Shown here: positions 1 through 8,209 of the stretch, piece after piece
How the letters are laid out: each line of letters begins with the position of its first letter
Position numbering within the stretch: position 1 is the stretch's first letter
Source of the DNA: Rhodocyclales bacterium GT-UBC
Lineage (GTDB): Bacteria > Pseudomonadota > Gammaproteobacteria > Burkholderiales > Rhodocyclaceae
Reading direction: 5' to 3'
Assembly: GCA_003583745.1 (NCBI GenBank)
Contig: QXPY01000016.1
Coordinates: 1-64,000, forward strand
Length of the DNA: 64,000 nt
Notes under the pieces: generated by a model
The model's database searches: none
What the model was told of the DNA's origin: nothing
The model's input: the letters and a program-made list of their open reading frames with translations, nothing else
Position numbers and translations under genes: made by a program

Positions 1-531
1 AGGGGGGGGGGGAGGGGAGCTTCCTGTAAGGGGGCGAATAAGCTTGTTGGGCAGTCGTGCGAGAGCAAGCAGCAGTCGAACCCAGTATGGGGGGGCGACG
101 TAAGCTTGAAGCAAAATTGTCCCCTTTGTTACACGGCCCAATTCTAGCAGTGCGCTGCCCAAAAGTTCTTCTGGTACCAGATGGGCAAATCGCCAGCAAA
201 TAGTAAGGTCGAACTGGTTGTCGAGAAAGTCGAGTTTTAGAATGTCCGCATGCTGCAAGGAAATGTTTTTAAGATGCTGATTCAACAGTTTTTTAGTTGA
301 CTCCGCAAGCATCTGCTCGGAGATGTCAATGCCAATGATTTTTTCAGCATTGATGTAATGATGAAAAAATCGTCCTGTTCCGACTGGTGCATCAAGAATT
401 TCACTTGGCTGGTTGCTGCGGAAATAATCGGCGACGTATTGATCTTCTTGCCACCAATGATCTTCTTTCTCTCTTTCTTCTTCGTAGCTGGAAGCCTCTT
501 CCTTGCCATATTTTTTATAGCCGTCATACAT
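1..531 (-). CDS. SAM-dependent methyltransferase, partial (runs off window start)
   Basis: An open frame of 177 codons runs from an ATG at 531 to the window edge with no stop. Residues 45-53 (ILDAPVGTG) are a class I methyltransferase motif I, followed by an acidic post-I strand (GIDIS, about 67-71) and an FDLTICWRFAHLV stretch at about 107-119 typical of the family, so it probably binds S-adenosylmethionine; the acceptor is unknown. The ATG overlaps the stop of the upstream flippase gene by eight bases, indicating translational coupling and a role in the same surface-glycan locus. The visible 3' end is a run of C on this strand coding for prolines, which looks more like a poor sequence end than real protein. 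Confidence 0.72.
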   Translation of the reverse strand, partial: MYDGYKKYGKEEASSYEEEREKEDHWWQEDQYVADYFRSNQPSEILDAPVGTGRFFHHYINAEKIIGIDISEQMLAESTKKLLNQHLKNISLQHADILKLDFLDNQFDLTICWRFAHLVPEELLGSALLELGRVTKGTILLQAYVAPPYWVRLLLALARLPNKLIRPLTGSSPPPPP

Positions 532-1825
532 CTTGAATTGTCTTTCGCTTACAGGGAAATAATGGAAATAGAGAAGATAGCTGAAGTAAAAATAACGGTC
601 TGGTATTGCGAAAAATCAGGTTTGACCAAAAAGCGGATACCGAGTAAGAAATGACGGTGGCGATCGCCGTCCCTTCTGCTCCCATCGATGAACTCAATTT
701 CAGATTTAATGCGATGCTGAATGCTGCCGCGAGCAAGGTTTTGGGTAACTGGTAGCGCTGTAAGTTGTGCCTGACAATCCAAGCCTCACTGACGATGCTG
801 ATAAAAACAAAAAGGGCGGACCAAATCAAGATTTTAAACACAGATATGGCGCCGTTGTACTGCGTGCCAAAAAACAGGTGCAGCAGTCCGGGGGCAAGCA
901 CGAATAGTCCAAGGCAAGTTGCGATGCCTAGCCAAGTAATTCGGTTGATCCAGTGCTTAAAGTGGTATTCAAATTCTCTTTCACTCCTCTTTGCAAGCAG
1001 GATTGGAGCAAGGGAGGACATGATGGCAGCAGGTAGGGCGTGGGTTGCTTCAGCCATGATTGTGGCTACACCAAGATAGCCAACAGCCTCTGTGCTTTGT
1101 CCGTTGCCCAATATAACTATCCCTATGCGAGCGTAAAGGCCAACGGCTGCGCTGGCTAAAAGGAGTGGGAGCGCATTTGTGAAAATTTGCTCGCAGCGTT
1201 GTTTGCTAATTTTCCAATGCCAAGGTGGTGTGTGCAATTTATCAAGGGAGAGCGCAAGTCCAATGCAAATTAACATGGCTTCACCTGCGCTGACTGTTGC
1301 GAGCATGATTAGTGGTGAGTCGCTCAATGCTGCCCAGATGCGTCCTCCTGCACCAAATAGCAAGGCGATTTGACGCGAGATCACCCCGTACTTTGAGGCA
1401 AGAACTTTACGTAGCCAGTATTCTCCAATTTCCATGGCGTTGAATAGCGTAGTGATTGCCAGAATAGGAGCAATGATGGCAATAGTGGAGCTATATTGAT
1501 CGACCAACTTGGTGATTCCTAATACTGTCAAGATGGTTAGCCCACCTCCGATAAGTCTCAAGAACACCGCGCTGCCAAGTATTTCCTCTTTGGATTCCGG
1601 TTCTCTTGCTAAGTTTAAGATGACAATTGCTTCAATTGCACCAAGATTCAAAAAACTCACTACGCCAACGACTGCGTTAGCTAAATTGAGAGTTCCATAG
1701 GTTTCCGGGGCTAATATACGTGCAACAATAATTCCTGTTGAAAATGCAATAAGCATTTTGCCGGCGCGGTCAATTAATGTCCAAAGGATATTTTTGAGTA
1801 CCGGAGAGTGGTTTTGGGGCAGCAT
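524..1825 (-). CDS. Wzx-like polysaccharide flippase (MOP/PST superfamily membrane protein)
   Basis: 433 residues, about 12 hydrophobic segments along the whole length, with the N-terminal pattern of polysaccharide exporters (IVARILAPETYGTLNLA near residues 35-50) in which the first helix pair is followed by an L-x-P-x-x-Y-G loop. Proteins of this family flip undecaprenyl-linked oligosaccharides across the inner membrane for O-antigen or exopolysaccharide assembly. The substrate cannot be read from sequence. It is upstream of and overlaps a methyltransferase gene, which fits a glycan operon continuing beyond the window. The ATG at 1825 has no strong Shine-Dalgarno, so the start is moderately certain. 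Confidence 0.8.
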   Translation of the reverse strand: MLPQNHSPVLKNILWTLIDRAGKMLIAFSTGIIVARILAPETYGTLNLANAVVGVVSFLNLGAIEAIVILNLAREPESKEEILGSAVFLRLIGGGLTILTVLGITKLVDQYSSTIAIIAPILAITTLFNAMEIGEYWLRKVLASKYGVISRQIALLFGAGGRIWAALSDSPLIMLATVSAGEAMLICIGLALSLDKLHTPPWHWKISKQRCEQIFTNALPLLLASAAVGLYARIGIVILGNGQSTEAVGYLGVATIMAEATHALPAAIMSSLAPILLAKRSEREFEYHFKHWINRITWLGIATCLGLFVLAPGLLHLFFGTQYNGAISVFKILIWSALFVFISIVSEAWIVRHNLQRYQLPKTLLAAAFSIALNLKLSSSMGAEGTAIATVISYSVSAFWSNLIFRNTRPLFLLQLSSLFPLFPCKRKTIQDV

Positions 1826-1962
1826 CTAACGGTACTCAGAACACTTTGTGTCAAAGTATTTGGTAGGGCTACGTTGTCTGGTAGTCGCTTTTGCTATCGG
1901 GTTTTTCATTAATTGTGGCATTGGTTTTAAATATGGCGGCGTGGGTGCAGATTTCGTCCTTT

Positions 1963-2001
1963 AGCAACTACTTTTGTCTGAATCAGACAAAAGTAGTTGC
2001 T
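1963..2001. terminator. Perfect 19-bp inverted repeat, hairpin downstream of lapD
   Basis: The two 19-base arms (1963-1981 and 1983-2001) are exact reverse complements around a single central A at 1982. It lies 16 bases past the lapD stop and 140 bases upstream of the flippase start, both read leftwards. A hairpin this long would stop transcription or protect a 3' end, but no strong T-run follows on either side, so a protein-binding palindrome remains possible. Confidence 0.5.
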
Positions 2002-2016
2002 TGTCACTATTTCTAG

Positions 2017-3936
2017 TTATTCAGCGCTTTTCCGTACTGCCGGCCCTGTCGCCCCATCAAAGCCGAGACTGGGTAGTATCGCTAGCTCTTCCGCCGTTTG
2101 TACGGCTTCGGCAATGACGGTGAGGCCGATGTTGTGAGCTATGCTGCATAGCCCCTTGATGAACTCCTGATTGCCCGGATGGGTGTCAATGGCGCGAATG
2201 AAGCTGCCGTCGACTTTCAGGTAGTCCAGGCCGATGTGGTGGAGACGGCCGATTTCACTGAATTGGCGGCCGAAATGTTCGATGCCGAGGCGGCAACCGA
2301 GCGGGCGCAGGCTGTCGCAGAAGGCATGGAAAGCCTCGAAGTGCTGAAATGCACCGAGTTCGGAGACTTCCAGCCATAGTTGAGGGGCCAGTTCGCGACG
2401 TGCTGCAACCAGAATTTGCAGTTTGTCGCGGAAGGCTGGGCTGAGGATCGACTCTCCGGATAGATTGACCGCGACAGCCGGTGCGCCGGCAGCAATTCTG
2501 TCCAGGGCCAGGCGGGTGGCGGCTAGGTCGAGTTCGGTGGTCATCGACAGGCGCGAGGCCATGGGCATGAAACTTCCAGCAGCGAGCCATTCGCCATTTT
2601 CGCTGGCCTGCAGGCGTAGCGGGCATTCCAGGTGAAGCAGTTGGCCGCGGTTGCCGGCGACCGGGAAGTCGATCAGGCGCAAACGCTGGGTCTCGATGGC
2701 GCCTTCGAGCAGTTTCCGCCAATCAGCATTCGTTGCTGCATGAGGTTCATGAGAGGTTTCCGCCTTGCACCAGGCCAGGCCGCTCTGGTTCTCGGCATAT
2801 GCCAAGGCCGCATCAATTTGGGACAGCAGGTTACCGATGCCTTGGTTGTGCTGATAACGGCCGGTAGCAATGTGACCGATCTGTTCGCCGTTGATGAGGC
2901 CGGCGGAGCTCTGGTCGCGTAGCAGGTCGAGCAATTCGAGAGCAAGCTCACTAGCGTCTTCATGGCCAGGAAGAAGCAGGGCAAAGTCGGCGCCGTTCAG
3001 CCGGGCTGCTGCTGTACCGGGATGCTGTTCGGCTATAGCAGATAATGCCCGGCCAATGCGGCGTAGGAGTTCATCGGCAGTTTCGCGCCCCGCCCGCTTG
3101 TTTATGCCTGTTAGGTCGGCGACGCGCAACATCAGCAAAATGCCGCGGATAGGGGCGTCCTCGTCGTTCAGTGCGGCGTCGAGTTGATTGAGGAAAAAGG
3201 CACGATTGGCCAGTCCTGTCAGGTTGTCGAGTGTGGCTTCTCGACGCACTTGTTCGAGGCGCGATGCCTCTTCGGCAAAGATGGCCTTCAAACGCTCGAC
3301 CATTGCATTCATGGCTTTGGCGACGCTTTTTAGTTCCGGCACGGCAGGTTCTGGAATGCTGATGAAGCGACGTTCGCTGATTGCTTGGGCCTGTCCTACG
3401 ACAGCATCGAGTGGCTGCTTGATCAGGCGTAATAGATACATGCCAAGTAAGCCCATCAATATGCCACCTATCGAGAACCAGGCGAGCAGTTTGATGGCGC
3501 CATCCCACAGTTCCTCGTAGGCGAAGCGGCTTTGGCTAACCAAATGGATCGTCCCAAACTGGTTCCAGCCTGAGGAAACCTGAGCTTGGCCGGGTTGCGA
3601 CTCGATCGGGAACAGATGAATGAACCACTCGGGGATTTTGCCGATTTCAGCCGGGCTGGCTTTCTCGATCATCGTTTTGCCATCCGGTGCGATCAAGCGG
3701 ATAACGGCATACTGACCGCTGTCGAAAAGTGCGGAAATTTGCAGTTCAACAGTTACGGGGTCCTTCTCCATTTGTGACATCGACAATGCCAATGAGGTTG
3801 CATTGTCGTTATTTTTAATGGCCAATTGATGCTCTAGATAATGGCGTGCGGTCAGCATGCTGACCAAGAAACTGCCGGTGAATGCGATCAGTGTGCTAGC
3901 GATAACGGCAAGCCAAAGTTGGCGGAATAAGGACAT
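2017..3936 (-). CDS. lapD: LapD-like c-di-GMP receptor with degenerate GGDEF and EAL domains
   Basis: 639 residues: transmembrane helix at about 8-28, periplasmic LapD/MoxY-type sensor domain to about 145, second helix about 147-169, HAMP (about 170-222), GGDEF domain with the signature changed to NGADF (314-318), then an EAL domain in which the E-A-L and D-D-F-G-type catalytic elements are altered (LEC, IEHFG) while KVDGSFI is kept. Loss of both active sites with kept fold is the mark of LapD, which binds c-di-GMP through EAL and pulls the periplasmic protease LapG away from the surface adhesin. Its direct upstream neighbour is lapG, 11 bases away, as in Pseudomonas. The adhesin itself is not in the window. 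Confidence 0.87.
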   Translation of the reverse strand: MSLFRQLWLAVIASTLIAFTGSFLVSMLTARHYLEHQLAIKNNDNATSLALSMSQMEKDPVTVELQISALFDSGQYAVIRLIAPDGKTMIEKASPAEIGKIPEWFIHLFPIESQPGQAQVSSGWNQFGTIHLVSQSRFAYEELWDGAIKLLAWFSIGGILMGLLGMYLLRLIKQPLDAVVGQAQAISERRFISIPEPAVPELKSVAKAMNAMVERLKAIFAEEASRLEQVRREATLDNLTGLANRAFFLNQLDAALNDEDAPIRGILLMLRVADLTGINKRAGRETADELLRRIGRALSAIAEQHPGTAAARLNGADFALLLPGHEDASELALELLDLLRDQSSAGLINGEQIGHIATGRYQHNQGIGNLLSQIDAALAYAENQSGLAWCKAETSHEPHAATNADWRKLLEGAIETQRLRLIDFPVAGNRGQLLHLECPLRLQASENGEWLAAGSFMPMASRLSMTTELDLAATRLALDRIAAGAPAVAVNLSGESILSPAFRDKLQILVAARRELAPQLWLEVSELGAFQHFEAFHAFCDSLRPLGCRLGIEHFGRQFSEIGRLHHIGLDYLKVDGSFIRAIDTHPGNQEFIKGLCSIAHNIGLTVIAEAVQTAEELAILPSLGFDGATGPAVRKSAE

Positions 3937-3947
3937 GTCGAGTTACC

Positions 3948-4622
3948 TCACTGAAAGCCTTCGGCGCGTGCTCGCACCAGCAAATCCTGCCAGCGCGAGA
4001 GATTGCTCTTGCTGGCCTGGTTGCCGGTGCCTTGCCAAAGCCCCGCGCTGTTGAAACTGAAAATAGGTGAAAGATCGGAGCGCCGGGAGGCTGGGCGAAT
4101 GTCCGTAACCAGATTGTCTAGTACCAGGGGGTCGGCGTTGGGCGAAGCGTAATAGGCGAGAACCATATGGGCTTGGAGTAAAGGGCCACTTGGGCCGTTT
4201 TGGAGAGCCTTGACGTAAACCAGGCGTAGCTTTGTTACGGAGACGCCGGCTTCGATCAGGGAAAAATACTTCGCAATCGAGAAGTCTTCGCAGTCGGCGC
4301 GTGCCATCCCTAGGGTTTCCAGCGGCGTTGCCCAGTAATCCGATTGCCCCCAAATAATGTTGTCGTCTTCAAATGAAATGCGGCGATTAAAAAAGTCGTT
4401 GATCCGACGAAGTTTTTCACCTTCTGCTTTGCTTCGCGTTTCTGACAGCATTTGACGCCAGTCGTTGAAAAGCGGGGAGGGGCCGGCTCCGAAGCGGGCC
4501 AGAAACACTTGTTGCAGGCGATCAAAATCAAGGCTGGCGGTGGCGATGGAATTACACAACTGAGCGATCACGCAAAGCGCAATCCAAAGTGGCAGGCGGC
4601 AACGGAATGAATTCGTTTTCAA
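3948..4622 (-). CDS. lapG: LapG-like periplasmic transglutaminase-like cysteine protease
   Basis: 224 residues with an N-terminal signal peptide (hydrophobic 10-28, cleavage near A-T-A-S). The family triad is visible: Cys111 in ADCEDF, His152 in AHMVL, Asp169 in LVLDN; His and Asp are 17 residues apart, as in Pseudomonas LapG. LapG cuts the N-terminal retention module of large surface adhesins and releases biofilm cells, and is held inactive by LapD when c-di-GMP is high. It is transcribed first in a two-gene unit with lapD. The family binds calcium; the acidic pair near residues 86-87 could contribute, which I cannot prove. Confidence 0.88.
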   Translation of the reverse strand: MKTNSFRCRLPLWIALCVIAQLCNSIATASLDFDRLQQVFLARFGAGPSPLFNDWRQMLSETRSKAEGEKLRRINDFFNRRISFEDDNIIWGQSDYWATPLETLGMARADCEDFSIAKYFSLIEAGVSVTKLRLVYVKALQNGPSGPLLQAHMVLAYYASPNADPLVLDNLVTDIRPASRRSDLSPIFSFNSAGLWQGTGNQASKSNLSRWQDLLVRARAEGFQ

Positions 4623-4663
4623 GACTTTGTCATTAAGTGGCTGAATTGAATGGCCTTGAATGA

Positions 4664-4703
4664 GGAATATTCCACGGGAAGCACTTGGCTGGTTCTCTAT
4701 AAT
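4664..4703 (+). promoter_or_regulatory. Candidate promoter and palindrome in the lapG / outer-membrane factor divergent region
   Basis: A perfect 10-base palindrome GGAATATTCC (4664-4673) is followed by a consensus -10 box TATAAT at 4698-4703. The -35 is not obvious. A start near 4710 would put the outer-membrane factor ATG (4730) about 20 bases into the transcript, and would exclude a TTG at 4703 as start codon because it lies in the -10 box. Confidence 0.4.
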
Positions 4704-4729
4704 TGAAACAAATCTTACCTTTTACACAT

Positions 4730-6586
4730 ATGAAATCAAAAAAAGTTCTCTTGCCACGCCTGATTGTGGTTTGGTTGGCTTCGATCGGCTCCGTTTTTGC
4801 ACAGCCTTCAGCGGGACCGGTTACCCTAAAGGAGATTGCTCAGCAAGCCGTACTCAATAGTCCCGAGGTAACGACAAAGTGGCATAACCTCAAGGCTGCT
4901 GAAGAAGAGATCGGTGTTGCGCGCGGTGGTTTTTTGCCTCGCGTCGATTTAACAGCGGGGGGCGGAAGGGAGAGCTTGAAGACGCCACCTCTGAATCAAA
5001 AGGATGATTACACCCGCACAGGTTACGTCCTTAGCTTGAACCAGATGCTATTTGATGGTTTCGCGACGTATAACGAAGTGCGCCGTCTCGATAAGGCGCG
5101 CTTGGTTCGGTATTACGAATTGCTGGATGCATCCGAGTCGGTGGCGCTTGAAGCTGCACGCGCGTATCTTGATGTTTTGCGCTACCGTTTCCTAGTCAAT
5201 CTGGCTGAAGACAATTATGTTCAGCACAAAGCGACTTACGAGCAGCTTATCCGGCGTACGCAGTCGGGTGTTGGGCGGCGGGTTGATCTTGAGCAGGCAG
5301 GCAGCCGTCTTGCATTGGCTGAAATCAACCTGACTACCGAGAATGCAAACCTCCATGACGTGACGGCACGCTATCAGCGTTTGGTTGGGACTCAGCCTCC
5401 AGGCAGTGTTTTCCCCCCCAGTCAGATTGGAAACGCTTTGCCTGCCAGTCAAAAAGCTGCACTGGATACGCTGTATCAGAAAAACCCGAGCCTGCTTGCT
5501 GCGGTTGAAAACATCGAGTCTGCTGAACACGATCTCGCCGCGCGGCGCGCGTCGTATAGCCCCAAGCTCGATTTTCGAGCACGTGCCGATAACACGAGTA
5601 ACTATCTCGGTGTCGACGGTGACCGGCAATACAATGTCGCCGAGCTTGTGGTGAGCTGGAATATTTTTAATGGCGGTAGCGATCGAGCCAGGGAAAAGCA
5701 GTATGCCGAGCGAAAAAATCTGGCCTTGGACCTGCGCGAAAAGGCTTGCCGTGACACTCGGCAAACTTTGCTGATTGCCTATAACGATGTCTTGCGGTTA
5801 CGGGAGCAAGCGAACTATCTGGCCACCCAAGTCAGCTTGCTTGAAAAGACGCGGGATGCCTATCGGGATCAGTTCAATGTTGGACAGCGCACGCTGCTTG
5901 ACTTGCTTGATACGGAGAATGAGTTGCTAAGCGCTCGTCGGAACGCGGTCAACGCGGACAGCGATCTAAGTCTTGCCTATCTCCGTACGTATGCCGGGAT
6001 GGGAACACTGCTGGAAACGCTTGGTCTGCAGCGTTTGGAAAGCCGTACCCCGGCAGCGGGTGAGTTGGCACAAAGCGATGCCAGCCAATATTGCCCGAAT
6101 GATCCAATCGCCTTGTCGCCGCCGAATCGTGAAGCTTTGAATGCTCGGGCGATGGCCTTGCTCGAAGTTAAAGCAACGCCCGTCGCACCAGTGGCTCCGG
6201 CTTCAGTTGTCAATCAGGAGGCTGAGTTGATGATGGTGGTTCAAGGCTGGGCGGCGGCGTGGAGTGCCAAAAACTACGCGGATTACGCCGCGTACTATGC
6301 GCCAACATTTACCCCAGATGGGGGTTTGAGCCGGGAGGATTGGGCGCAATTGCGACGCAGTCGGATATCAACCCGTGACAGAATTGCGGTTGAATTGCAG
6401 AACATCAAGGTCAAGCTGGATGACAAGGATCACGCCTTGGTCGAATTCCGCCAAACCTACACTTCCAACGTATACAAGGATGTAACGCAGAAGACCCTTG
6501 AGTTGATCAGAAGTGGAGGCAAGTGGTTGATTAATCGTGAAAGCTCGCTTCCTTGCGCTACTTCTGCAAGCGAATGCAAAAAGTAG
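4730..6586 (+). CDS. TolC-family outer-membrane factor with C-terminal NTF2-like domain
   Basis: 618 residues. A signal peptide ends at V-F-A near residue 21, then two TolC-type coiled-coil and strand repeats (about 30-430), including the typical YNEVRRLDKARLVRYYELLDASE helix and a late GQRTLLDLLDTENEL motif. This is the trimeric outer-membrane channel of a type I secretion or efflux system, here probably LapE-like and exporting a LapA-type adhesin, given lapG/lapD next door. Unlike TolC it continues past about residue 500 into a region (AAAWSAKNYADYAAYYAPTF) that resembles a SnoaL/NTF2-like (Cds6 C-terminal) domain. I chose the ATG at 4730 for the signal peptide; an in-frame TTG at 4703 is less likely. 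Confidence 0.82.
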   Translation: MKSKKVLLPRLIVVWLASIGSVFAQPSAGPVTLKEIAQQAVLNSPEVTTKWHNLKAAEEEIGVARGGFLPRVDLTAGGGRESLKTPPLNQKDDYTRTGYVLSLNQMLFDGFATYNEVRRLDKARLVRYYELLDASESVALEAARAYLDVLRYRFLVNLAEDNYVQHKATYEQLIRRTQSGVGRRVDLEQAGSRLALAEINLTTENANLHDVTARYQRLVGTQPPGSVFPPSQIGNALPASQKAALDTLYQKNPSLLAAVENIESAEHDLAARRASYSPKLDFRARADNTSNYLGVDGDRQYNVAELVVSWNIFNGGSDRAREKQYAERKNLALDLREKACRDTRQTLLIAYNDVLRLREQANYLATQVSLLEKTRDAYRDQFNVGQRTLLDLLDTENELLSARRNAVNADSDLSLAYLRTYAGMGTLLETLGLQRLESRTPAAGELAQSDASQYCPNDPIALSPPNREALNARAMALLEVKATPVAPVAPASVVNQEAELMMVVQGWAAAWSAKNYADYAAYYAPTFTPDGGLSREDWAQLRRSRISTRDRIAVELQNIKVKLDDKDHALVEFRQTYTSNVYKDVTQKTLELIRSGGKWLINRESSLPCATSASECKK

Positions 6587-6593
6587 GAAACCA

Positions 6594-7499
6594 ATGAAAC
6601 TGAATCGTCTTGCTGGTCTTGTTTGGGCCGCTACGGCTTGTTTTTTTTCATGTGCCCTCGCGCAACCGGGGGGCGATTCGCTCGGCGCTACCTTGACCAG
6701 AATTTCTACCAGGGAGGCGGTATATCTCGGTTATCGTGAGACTGCCCAGCCGTTTTCTTTTCTGCTTGCCGGCCAGGACAAGCCGCAGGGGTTTGCGTGG
6801 GACCTGTGCGAAGAGGTGATTCAGGTCGTTCAGCAACGGCTGGGTAAAAATATTCACGTGGTCCCTGTTCCGGTTACCGAGAGCGCTCGGGTCATGATGG
6901 TTAAATCCGGCATGATCGATCTGGATTGCAGTGGTGGAGTCAATTCGGTGGCTCGGCAGAAACAGGTGGCCATGTCGAATACCATTTTTGTCGGTGAGCA
7001 TCGGGTGATGGTTCGTCGGGGTTCGGGCATTGAACGTTTTGAGCAACTCGCGGACAAGCGTGTTGCTGTGTTGAATGCTGGGCAGGCTGAGCGTTTCGTT
7101 CGGCAAGCTGCATTGGGGCGCAATATTTCATTGCAATTGCTGAGCGTGAATTCACCCGTAGAAGCAATGACCCTGCTTCTGCGTGGCGATGTAGACGCTT
7201 TTGTGGGTGAGGACGTCATGCTGGCAATTCAGCGTGCAGCGCAGCAGGCAGATTTGGTATTGCTGGAAGGGGGGCTGGCGGCGGAGCCCTATGCTTTGAT
7301 GTTTGCCAAGGACGATGCATCGTTTAAAAAACTTGTCGACGAAACATTGGTAGCCATGATGCAAAGCGGCCTGTTTGCTCGTGTGTACGACAAATGGTTT
7401 GTTTTGCCCAGCTCATCGGAACATGCGGCTTTGGGTTTGCCGATGTCCCCCTTGTTGAAGGCCGCGGTCCAGGCGCCTAACGACAAGCCAGTCAACTGA
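6594..7499 (+). CDS. Periplasmic solute-binding protein (SBP_bac_3 family)
   Basis: 301 residues beginning with a signal peptide (cleavage after A-L-A, near residue 23), then a type II periplasmic binding fold: YLGYRETAQPFSF at the start, GFAWDLCEEVI, a middle IDLDCSGGVNSVARQ segment, and LADKRVAVLNAGQAE of lobe two. Such proteins bind amino acids or similar small ligands for ABC importers or sensor proteins. No transporter genes follow, so it may act as a stand-alone sensor or belong functionally to the secretion/adhesin module: it starts eight bases after the outer-membrane factor stop and shares its terminator. The ATG at 6594 follows a GTAGGAAA ribosome-binding site; an in-frame upstream start inside the previous gene is unlikely. 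Confidence 0.78.
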   Translation: MKLNRLAGLVWAATACFFSCALAQPGGDSLGATLTRISTREAVYLGYRETAQPFSFLLAGQDKPQGFAWDLCEEVIQVVQQRLGKNIHVVPVPVTESARVMMVKSGMIDLDCSGGVNSVARQKQVAMSNTIFVGEHRVMVRRGSGIERFEQLADKRVAVLNAGQAERFVRQAALGRNISLQLLSVNSPVEAMTLLLRGDVDAFVGEDVMLAIQRAAQQADLVLLEGGLAAEPYALMFAKDDASFKKLVDETLVAMMQSGLFARVYDKWFVLPSSSEHAALGLPMSPLLKAAVQAPNDKPVN

Positions 7500-7517
7500 A
7501 TGATGTTGACGCTGAGG

Positions 7518-7550
7518 ACAAAAAAGCCGTGCCTCGAGCACGGCTTTTCG
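7518..7550. terminator. Bidirectional rho-independent terminator
   Basis: AAAAGCCGTGC and GCACGGCTTTT flank a CTCGA loop at about 7522-7548, with A-rich and T-rich sides that work in both directions. It sits between the solute-binding protein gene (plus) and the convergent PEBP gene (minus). Confidence 0.85.
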
Positions 7551-7564
7551 TGCCTTCCCTATTC

Positions 7565-8194
7565 TCAGGCGTGAAGCGCCGGATTGAGGGTATAAATTCC
7601 GGTCAGGCTGGCTTGGGCCAGAATATGGTCGGAGATTGCCATCCGCACCTCTTGGCCGCCAAATCGCCCGCTCAGCGGCAAAGATTCAATATCCAGCGCA
7701 TACAGGGTGAAAACATAGCGGTGAACGATGGTGTCATTCCAGGGGGGGCACGGGCCATCGTAGCCGTAGTAGTCGCCGCGCATGTCATTGTCTCCGGCAA
7801 ACCAATCGGTGTAGTTGTTGATGCCTTGACGGGTTCCGTGGAGGGCTTGGGGGCCGGGTTTGCCACGCGGTGTCACAGCCTTGCTGAACACCCCTGCATT
7901 GATTTCCTTTTGCGAGCCGGGGAGGTCAACGAGTACCCAATGGAAGAAGTCGATACGAGGTAAGGAGGCGGGGATGGTTCGGCCTTCCTGATTAACGTCG
8001 TCGCCTTGGCTGGGTACGTCAGGGTCGTGGCAGATCAATACGAACGATTTTGTGCCGGCAGGGGCGTCTTGCCAGGCGAGATGAGGATTCAGGTTCCTGC
8101 CCAAGCAAACATGATGCGCCGGGTCGGGGGAGCAAAATGCGAAATCACTCGGAATAGCTCCGCCGTCGATAAAGCTGTTACTGGTCAGTTGCAT
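7565..8194 (-). CDS. PEBP / YbhB-YbcL family protein
   Basis: 209 residues of the phosphatidylethanolamine-binding protein family: LICHDPDVP (strand with the D-P-D motif), FFHWVLVDLP, then the GYDGPCPP and HRYVFTLYALD motifs, which form the anion-binding pocket. Bacterial members are cytosolic or periplasmic and of unclear role (YbhB, YbcL). No signal peptide is visible, so it is probably cytoplasmic. It is somewhat longer than E. coli YbhB (about 158) because of insertions around 55-80 and 110-140. The start lies 16 bases before the stop of murJ, which reads the same way and precedes it... the two genes are separated by 15 bases and could be co-transcribed. Confidence 0.85.
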   Translation of the reverse strand: MQLTSNSFIDGGAIPSDFAFCSPDPAHHVCLGRNLNPHLAWQDAPAGTKSFVLICHDPDVPSQGDDVNQEGRTIPASLPRIDFFHWVLVDLPGSQKEINAGVFSKAVTPRGKPGPQALHGTRQGINNYTDWFAGDNDMRGDYYGYDGPCPPWNDTIVHRYVFTLYALDIESLPLSGRFGGQEVRMAISDHILAQASLTGIYTLNPALHA

Positions 8195-8209
8195 CGTTAC
8201 ATCTCCTGT

